Shown piece after piece: positions 1-4,666 of a DNA stretch of 6,794 bases. This DNA is from Planctomycetaceae bacterium (GTDB lineage Bacteria; Planctomycetota; Planctomycetia; Planctomycetales; Planctomycetaceae). The position numbers and the translations under genes were made by a program. The stretch is from contig JAGQQQ010000384.1 in assembly GCA_020426125.1 (NCBI GenBank), positions 1 to 6,794 of the forward strand, in the 5' to 3' direction. Numbering within the stretch: the stretch's first letter is position 1; each line of letters opens with the position of its first letter. The notes beneath the pieces are model-generated. The model saw nothing but the letters and a program-made list of their open reading frames with translations. It did no database searches and was not told where the DNA came from.

Positions 1-1
1 A

Positions 2-1354
2 ACTCCCTTGGCGGATTTGATGATTCGGCAGATCGCGGAGGAATTTCATCTGCCGCAGTTGGTTCCCCTCAGCGCTTATGGATCGTGGAAGACCACGCTC
101 CCCGAGTTAGGCTGCGGGTTGAAGCGAGGCTTCAGCTACTTTCATCATCGGCCGAATGAAGAATTCCTCACGGACACTGCGAACTCTCGCCAGCTGATTG
201 TCGCCGCCAGTCCGAACGACCAAATGGCGGACACTCATTGGCTTCGATCCGATGTCGATGCTTGGTTCGCTCGCCAATTGAGCGAGCAGGGGATTCCCTT
301 GTTTGAATTTGTGGTGCCAAGACTGGTGTCGCGGTCTCCGTGGCAATGGACTCTGTCTCCCTCGAAAGAGACCGCCCCAGAAACCGACGGCCTTGAGATT
401 CAGGCCCAATTCGTCATTGATGCATCGGGGGGAGAAGGCGTCGTCCTCCCCGCACTGGGACATCAATTGACGAGAGAGGGGTTTCAAACACGATCTCGAG
501 CGTTGTATTGCCACGTGATGGAATTGGTCCCTTGGCATGATTTGCTGGTGGCACAGGGAGTTGATGTGTCGCGGCATCCGTTTCGCTGTGACCGGGCCGC
601 GGTCCACCATCTCCTGGAGGAAGGGTGGATGTGGCAACTGCCATTCGACAATGGTGTCACGAGCGTCGGCATTCTGACGGAAAACCTCTCTCCCTTAGCT
701 TCCCCGGATCAGGAATGGCGACAGATCCTCCAAAGGTATCCCACGCTCGCACGCCAATTCCTCGACGCGGAGATCGTAGCGCCGTCATCGTCCGTGGTCG
801 CGACGGGTCGCCTGCAGCGTCGCTGGCCGGTGCTCACCGGGGCGGATTTCGCTCTTTTGCCCGGTACGGCTGGTTTCGTTGACCCGATGCACAGCACCGG
901 AATTGCCCAGTCATTGTTTGCCATCCATGAACTGGCTCGATCCTTCACTGGGAGCGGAAACCATGTTCCGAATCCGAAACGGCTCGCGGCCTATGAAGCC
1001 TGTTTGAAACAACAGTTGGAGGTGATCGACCGTCTCATCGCCGCGTGTTATGCGACACGATCCTGTCCTGATCTCCTGGAAGCGGCAACAATGTTGTATT
1101 TCGTGGCTGCCATTCACACGGAGGAGCGGATCAGGTTGGGGGAGGATGCGTCGTTTCTCTCATTGAATGATCCCCCTCTGCGCGACATGCTCGTGCGACA
1201 GTCGCAGTTGTTGACCTCGGCCAGGGATCAGGGGGTGGCGGAAAGGGAAGCGATTCTTGCGGGAGTCCAGGAAGCGATTCGCCCATGGAACACCGCTGGA
1301 CTGCTTGATCAGGAAGCCAGTCGAATGTACCGCTACACCGCAGCTCACAAATGA
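2..1354 (+). CDS. Flavin-dependent halogenase-like FAD oxidoreductase, 5' truncated by the window edge
   Basis: This is the C-terminal ~450 residues of a single-component flavoprotein related to the tryptophan halogenase / FAD-dependent oxidoreductase superfamily. The frame is open to the left edge. The first visible codons read T-P-L-A-D-L, which fits the stretch after the family's G-E-(S/A)-T motif, so the TTG at 8 is probably not the start and the FAD-binding GxGxxG is off-window. Visible features in order: a G-L-K-R-G-F segment with Lys at 122-124, which lines up with the catalytic-lysine region of PrnA-type halogenases; F-V-I-D-A-S-G-G near 410-436; G-W-M-W-Q-L-P at 623-643, a variant of the WxWxIP motif; and F-V-D-P-M-H-S-T-G at 875-901, matching the halogenase segment that carries the Ser-Thr-Gly chloride site. 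His replaces the Glu found in tryptophan halogenases. Stop is TGA. It is probably cytosolic and uses reduced FAD. Halogenation is an inference, since many relatives are non-halogenating oxidoreductases. Confidence 0.8.
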   Translation, partial: TPLADLMIRQIAEEFHLPQLVPLSAYGSWKTTLPELGCGLKRGFSYFHHRPNEEFLTDTANSRQLIVAASPNDQMADTHWLRSDVDAWFARQLSEQGIPLFEFVVPRLVSRSPWQWTLSPSKETAPETDGLEIQAQFVIDASGGEGVVLPALGHQLTREGFQTRSRALYCHVMELVPWHDLLVAQGVDVSRHPFRCDRAAVHHLLEEGWMWQLPFDNGVTSVGILTENLSPLASPDQEWRQILQRYPTLARQFLDAEIVAPSSSVVATGRLQRRWPVLTGADFALLPGTAGFVDPMHSTGIAQSLFAIHELARSFTGSGNHVPNPKRLAAYEACLKQQLEVIDRLIAACYATRSCPDLLEAATMLYFVAAIHTEERIRLGEDASFLSLNDPPLRDMLVRQSQLLTSARDQGVAEREAILAGVQEAIRPWNTAGLLDQEASRMYRYTAAHK

Positions 1355-1449
1355 AACATGATGCACATGGGGGAAGCGTTGGCAGTTGCCCGAGATCCCC
1401 GTAGACTATCGGTTTTGGGAAAGCACTGTTGACGAATGCCGGAGACTAC

Positions 1450-2679
1450 GTGTCTGAGACAGACTGGAAACCGACGACGGCGACTGAACTCGCGTCCCTT
1501 GTATTGGAAAATTTTGAAAACGAGCGGCGTCCGCTGATTCCCTGTGGCGGCCGAACTTCGCTGCATTTCGGCTATCCGGTGGCCGGAGAGCCGATTTTGG
1601 TTTCGACGACAGCGCTCGAAAGTGTCATCGACTACCCCTGCCGAGATATGACGATCACGGTCGAAGCGGGGATGCGTGTTGAGAAATTGCAGGAAATCCT
1701 TCGGGAAGAAGGTCAACGCCTTCCTATTGACGTTCCTGAGGGCCATCGCGCTTCCATTGGAGGCGCGATCGCATCAAACGCCTCAGGACCCTCTCAGTTT
1801 GGTTATGGAACGTTTCGGGACTACGTGATCGGGATTTCCGCGATTGATGGCCAGGGACGTTTATTCTCCGCCGGAGGGAGGGTGGTGAAAAATGTCGCTG
1901 GTTACGATTTCTGCAAACTTCTCACAGGGTCGGAGGGGATGTTGGGAGCGATCACGCAGGTGACGCTCAAGGTTCGTCCCGTCGTCGAGTGCCGAGAGTT
2001 GGTCTGGGTGACGGTCTCGGATAAGAGCCTGATCGAACCGATTCTTGATCGGCTCAACCTAAGTGCCACGAACCCGGTAGTTCAGGACCTCCTCAATTCG
2101 CTGGGCGCCGCGTATGTTCGGAATGAAGCCAAGCTGGATTTGCCTGCGGAGACTCAAGTCCTCTGTTTGGGGTTTGAAGGATCTCAACAGGAAGTGGAAT
2201 GGCAAGTCCGAATCGTTCAAGAGGAACTTGCGGGAATTGGCGAGGTTTCATCGCAGCCCCTGATTGGCGAGGCAGCCGATCAGATCTGGCACGCCTTGAC
2301 CGACTATCAGACGGCGTCGGATGATCCCGTCAGTTTTCGGTCCCGAATCCTCCCTTCGCAGGTGGCGGAATTTTTTGAAAAGGCCGACGAGGCGGAAATT
2401 GCCGTGTTGTGTCACGCGGGGAATGGTGTTGTCCATGGCCACCTGTCCGACCACGTCACAGATCCCCATGTGGCCCGGACGATTCTTGAGCCGTTGCGAG
2501 CGATTGCGACCCGTCAAAGCGGTTCCCTGACTGTCACCCACTGTGACCCTCAATGGTCAAGCGATATGGACCTGTTCGGACCGCAGGGATCGGATTGGCA
2601 ACTCATGGCGAACATCAAACGGGCATTGGATCCGGCCAACATTTTTTGTCCAGGGAAACTCTGGCGGGAGAGGAATTGA
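1450..2679 (+). CDS. glcE: GlcE-like FAD-binding subunit of glycolate oxidase
   Basis: This is a PCMH-type FAD-binding oxidoreductase most like GlcE, the FAD-binding subunit that works with GlcD and the iron-sulfur subunit GlcF to oxidise glycolate to glyoxylate at the membrane. The FAD domain fills the N-terminal half: P-C-G-G-R-T-S early on, V-E-A-G-M, then P-I-D-V-P followed by G-G-A-I-A-S-N-A-S-G (1759-1788), and K-N-V-A-G-Y-D through G-S-E-G-M-L-G (1888-1947), a very typical GlcE/GlcD stretch. The C-terminal half ends with L-D-P-A-N-I-F-C-P-G-K-L, the usual family ending. At 409 residues it is somewhat longer than E. coli GlcE (~350). I prefer the GTG at 1450, with GGAG five bases upstream and the conserved W-K-P-T-T soon after. 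A TTG at 1429, preceded by GGGA, would add seven residues. No glcD or glcF is adjacent, so partner and exact substrate (glycolate, D-lactate or another 2-hydroxy acid) are uncertain. Confidence 0.85.
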   Translation: MSETDWKPTTATELASLVLENFENERRPLIPCGGRTSLHFGYPVAGEPILVSTTALESVIDYPCRDMTITVEAGMRVEKLQEILREEGQRLPIDVPEGHRASIGGAIASNASGPSQFGYGTFRDYVIGISAIDGQGRLFSAGGRVVKNVAGYDFCKLLTGSEGMLGAITQVTLKVRPVVECRELVWVTVSDKSLIEPILDRLNLSATNPVVQDLLNSLGAAYVRNEAKLDLPAETQVLCLGFEGSQQEVEWQVRIVQEELAGIGEVSSQPLIGEAADQIWHALTDYQTASDDPVSFRSRILPSQVAEFFEKADEAEIAVLCHAGNGVVHGHLSDHVTDPHVARTILEPLRAIATRQSGSLTVTHCDPQWSSDMDLFGPQGSDWQLMANIKRALDPANIFCPGKLWRERN

Positions 2680-2749
2680 AAACTCCAGATCAAAGAGTTC
2701 CCCTCAATCGCAATCCCGAATGATTCCTTGTGATAGGTGCGATTCTGAG

Positions 2750-2772
2750 CGTTCCTGAGCCCCCTCGGAACG
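2750..2772 (+). repeat. Hairpin between glcE and the small membrane protein gene
   Basis: CGTTCC (2750-2755) pairs with GGAACG (2767-2772). Inside it GAG (2757-2759) pairs with CTC (2764-2766) around a CCCC loop, leaving one bulged T at 2756. That gives nine base pairs, strong for such a short element. No T-run follows, so it is not a standard intrinsic terminator. It sits 70 bases after the glcE stop and 26 bases before the next ATG. It overlaps an 8-base palindrome, GTCGCGAC (2772-2779). It could be a processing or weak termination structure, or a protein-binding site. Confidence 0.5.
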
Positions 2773-2798
2773 TCGCGACAATTGAACAGAGTGAGACG

Positions 2799-3191
2799 AT
2801 GAAAAAACGACGCGTGTTGTTGATGATGGCTGGTGGACTCACCCTGGTTGGCATCCTCGCTTTTGGTGTCCTGTCGGTCGTTTGGGATTCCCAGCAACGA
2901 ACCATGGCCTCCTATCGGACGATTAAGGAGTGTTTCGCAATTCGGCAATCTCAGGGATGGTCACTGCACCAGGTACCGACAGACGGTCGTCGTTACCGCG
3001 TCTGTGGAGCCACCGAGTCGAGTCCCGCAATCTCGGGAAATCGCTTTCGAGGATCATTTCAAGCCGGAGAGCGATCCGTCAAATTCGATGTGCAAGTGCC
3101 GGACGGGAAGATCGTCGCCGTTGAGGGCCTGGATCCCATCGACGGGGGACAATTGACCTACGCCGTCCTCATGAGTGACGTCAACAAGTAA
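2799..3191 (+). CDS. Small membrane-anchored protein of unknown function
   Basis: I do not recognise a family. The 130-residue protein begins M-K-K-R-R, then has one strongly hydrophobic segment (about residues 6-29). This is a positively charged N-terminus followed by a membrane anchor or uncleaved signal, which would place the remaining ~100 residues outside the cytoplasm. No clear cleavage site or lipobox Cys is visible. The soluble part has two cysteines (residues 45 and 69) that could form a disulfide, and a C-terminal portion (V-K-F-D-V-Q-V-P-D-G-K-I) that looks like beta strands. I chose the ATG at 2799 because the charged-then-hydrophobic pattern starts there. An upstream in-frame GTG at 2730 would add 23 residues with no signal character and would read through the 2750-2772 hairpin. 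The Shine-Dalgarno is weak (GAG-rich bases just upstream). Stop is TAA. Neighbours give no functional hint. Confidence 0.65.
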   Translation: MKKRRVLLMMAGGLTLVGILAFGVLSVVWDSQQRTMASYRTIKECFAIRQSQGWSLHQVPTDGRRYRVCGATESSPAISGNRFRGSFQAGERSVKFDVQVPDGKIVAVEGLDPIDGGQLTYAVLMSDVNK

Positions 3192-3517
3192 CGTCGATTG
3201 ACCGTCTCCGCTCCATCGTTCATTCCAGCGATTTTGACGGTGGCCGGATTCGCGGATCTGCTGATTGCCCCGAGCGGGTTTGGTTCGTCGAAAGTCGCAT
3301 GGAAGGGGCGAAAGACGACGATTCCACACCGGAGGTTCAAGTGATCTTGTAGTGAGGTCATGATTTTGAGTTGTTCCCGGTCGCAATCCTCGAATTTCTT
3401 ATGAGGATCGCATCACGCCGCACGGGAATTCCGTTTCGGCGAAGAGCTTGCATTTCAAAGTTCAGTCCGTCCCTCCCCCACAGAGTTCCAAGTTCGTGGA
3501 CCACGATAGCTCCCACC
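3192..3517. other. Intergenic stretch between convergent genes, no convincing gene
   Basis: Open frames here (for example a 67-codon minus frame at 3158-3361 overlapping the previous gene, and the start of a plus frame at 3371) give no recognisable protein and have no good ribosome site. A weak imperfect inverted repeat, ACCGTC (3201-3206) with GACGGT (3236-3241), lies just after the small membrane protein gene. It might help end that transcript, but it has a long interrupted loop and no T-run. I see no tRNA or other RNA gene. Confidence 0.5.
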
Positions 3518-3550
3518 AAAAAAAAACGCCGCCAACGACGATTGGCGGCG
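3518..3550 (-). terminator. Rho-independent terminator of the rpmI-rplT operon
   Basis: On the minus strand a perfect 9-base-pair GC-rich stem (3542-3550 with 3527-3535) closes a six-base loop and is followed directly by nine T residues (3526 down to 3518). It lies 54 bases past the rplT stop codon. This is a textbook intrinsic terminator for leftward transcription. On the plus strand the A-run precedes the stem and no T-run follows, so it should act in one direction only. Confidence 0.93.
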
Positions 3551-3604
3551 CTTCTGTTTCAACCATTTTGTCTGCCCGGGATGATCCCATCCCGTTTGGA
3601 AGAT

Positions 3605-3961
3605 CTACTTCGGCAACGCGGCCTTCGCGATCTCGACGATTTCGTCGAAGACCTTCGGCTCCTGGATGGCCAATTCGCTCAACATTTTCCGATTCACATC
3701 GACATTCGAGAGCGACAGTCCGTGGATCAACTCCGAGTAACGAAGGCCACGCGACATGCAGGCCGCTGTGATTCTGGTGATCCAGAGTCGGCGGAAGTTC
3801 CGCTTCCGATTTCGACGGTCCCGAAAAGCGTAGGCACGGGAGCGGATCACCGTCTCTTGAACGGTTCGCCACAACCGGCTCCGACCGCCGACATTCCCCT
3901 TGGCTTCGCGGAAAATTCGATTCTTCTTTTTCCGTCGCGCCTTCCCGTATTTCACTCGCAT
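3605..3961 (-). CDS. rplT: 50S ribosomal protein L20
   Basis: L20 binds 23S rRNA early and is needed for assembly of the large ribosomal subunit; in several bacteria it also represses its own operon at the mRNA level. The 118-residue protein has the family's usual length. It has the highly basic N-terminal extension (V-K-Y-G-K-A-R-R-K-K-K), then the core D-R-R-N-R-K-R-N-F-R-R-L-W-I-T-R-I near the middle, which is nearly invariant in L20, followed by the globular C-terminal domain (L-R-Y-S-E-L-I-H-G-L through D-R-like N-R-K-M-L-S-E-L-A). ATG start, TAG stop, no strong Shine-Dalgarno. It follows rpmI after a 123-base gap, and an intrinsic terminator lies downstream. pheS and pheT, often next in other bacteria, are not there. 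Confidence 0.97.
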   Translation of the reverse strand: MRVKYGKARRKKKNRIFREAKGNVGGRSRLWRTVQETVIRSRAYAFRDRRNRKRNFRRLWITRITAACMSRGLRYSELIHGLSLSNVDVNRKMLSELAIQEPKVFDEIVEIAKAALPK

Positions 3962-3982
3962 GGCAGTAAATTCCGTGATTCC

Positions 3983-4029
3983 GACCCAAGAGCAACCGGG
4001 TCAAACTGAATTGATAATGTTCTGGGTCC
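3983..4029 (-). promoter_or_regulatory. Possible small hairpin in the rpmI-rplT spacer
   Basis: In the leftward mRNA, GGGTC (3987 down to 3983) can pair with GACCC at 4002-3998, with a ten-base loop. It can alternatively pair with a second copy, GACCC, within 4028-4024 upstream. The two pairings exclude each other and lie 22 bases before the rplT start. Five-base stems are weak, so this is only a candidate for local control of rplT translation. Confidence 0.25.
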
Positions 4030-4084
4030 ACACCACACAAAGGCGGACAACTTCACGCTACGAAAACCATTTACCGGATGAACC

Positions 4085-4288
4085 TTACGTCCCCGGGCGA
4101 AGAGCTTCGACGATCATTCGGGCATTGGCGCCCGCGACAATCCCGCCGTTCCGCAGGTGGCGTTTGCGTTTTCCGGATTTCTTGCCAAGAATGTGACCCC
4201 GGTTGGCCGATCGATGCGAGGCTTTTTTCCCCGAACCGGTGACCTTAAACCGTTTGGCCATCCCCTTATGTGTCTTTGCCTTCGGCAT
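4085..4288 (-). CDS. rpmI: 50S ribosomal protein L35
   Basis: L35 is a small basic protein of the large ribosomal subunit, usually encoded directly before L20. The 67-residue product is the normal size. It starts M-P-K-A-K-T-H-K-G-M-A-K-R-F-K-V-T, continues with G-K-K-A-S-H-R-S-A-N-R-G-H-I-L, and has the K-R-K-R-H-L-R segment; together these identify L35 without doubt. It starts at ATG with AGGA (4300-4297) at a spacing of eight bases and a second AGGA five bases further upstream. Stop is TAA. It is the first gene of a leftward rpmI-rplT unit. The usual upstream partner infC is absent: the 378 bases before it are non-coding and lead to a divergent exporter gene. Confidence 0.97.
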   Translation of the reverse strand: MPKAKTHKGMAKRFKVTGSGKKASHRSANRGHILGKKSGKRKRHLRNGGIVAGANARMIVEALRPGT

Positions 4289-4440
4289 TTGACTGATCCT
4301 GTCCTAAAATTTGCGAAGTGAAGATTGTAGACTGGAAATCGGAAAAGAATCCAGTCCACCAAGGCAGAATTGGGGGAGGAAATCTCCCTCAAGCTCACTT
4401 TTGCATCAATCAGTCCGGATTTTTTAATGCGAAGTGGCGA
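4289..4440 (-). promoter_or_regulatory. Candidate structured leader of rpmI-rplT
   Basis: Read leftward, this leader can form three pairings. GACTGATT (4415-4408) is complementary to GATCAGTC (4298-4291), eight pairs including one G-U, and the second arm overlaps the last bases of the rpmI Shine-Dalgarno and its spacer. Between these arms lie a stem of 4374-4378 with 4384-4388 (five-base loop) and a stem of 4330-4336 with 4350-4356 (seven pairs, 13-base loop). A 9-base direct repeat, CACTTCGCA in the mRNA, occurs at 4428-4436 and 4312-4320. In E. coli, L20 represses rpmI translation through a long-range pairing near the rpmI start plus a hairpin that mimics 23S rRNA. The layout here is reminiscent of that, but L20 binding is inferred only. 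Confidence 0.4.
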
Positions 4441-4517
4441 AAAGAATCAGTACGAATCGGCACGCTCAAATGGGTCTCGCCGCTCTGGTTCTTCAGATCA
4501 GAATCGCGTTGGATTGT

Positions 4518-4534
4518 CCCGGCTTTCCGCCGGG
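4518..4534. repeat. GC-rich inverted repeat in the divergent intergenic region
   Basis: CCCGGC (4518-4523) and GCCGGG (4529-4534) form a six-base-pair stem around TTTCC. A perfect 10-base palindrome, GGACCGGTCC (4547-4556), lies 12 bases further on. Neither is followed by a T-run, so they are not intrinsic terminators. They may be leader structures or binding sites of either divergent gene. No clear sigma-70 -35/-10 pair was found near them. Confidence 0.35.
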
Positions 4535-4600
4535 TTGTGCCTCATCGGACCGGTCCTCCGAGTCGATGGCGGGATTCATCTGGACACTGACGGCAAAACG

Positions 4601-4616
4601 GGGTCAAATTTGATCC
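4601..4616. promoter_or_regulatory. Palindrome upstream of the exporter gene, possible operator
   Basis: GGGTCAAATTTGATCC is a 16-base inverted repeat with a perfect TCAAATTTGA core and a single mismatched position. It is centred about 58 bases before the exporter's GTG. The size, AT-rich centre and position are what a dimeric helix-turn-helix repressor site would show. No regulator gene is in the window, so its factor is unknown. Confidence 0.35.
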
Positions 4617-4666
4617 GCTTTCTGAAATCCTGACGTTAGACTCCCCCCACAGCCAAGGATGGACGT

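Noticed and set aside
8..10. TTG as the true start of the left-edge flavoprotein
   Set aside because: The frame is open to the window edge, the upstream codons fit the family, and the required N-terminal FAD-binding motif is missing, so the gene begins outside the window.
3158..3361. Minus-strand 67-codon frame between the convergent genes
   Set aside because: It overlaps the end of the small membrane protein gene, has no recognisable domain and no clear ribosome site.
3371..4009. Plus-strand 212-codon frame
   Set aside because: It runs antisense through rplT and its terminator, and the product is low-complexity and unlike any protein family.
4610..4640. Sigma-70-type promoter with TTGATC as -35 for the exporter
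   Set aside because: No acceptable -10 hexamer occurs 16-19 bases downstream; the best candidates match poorly.
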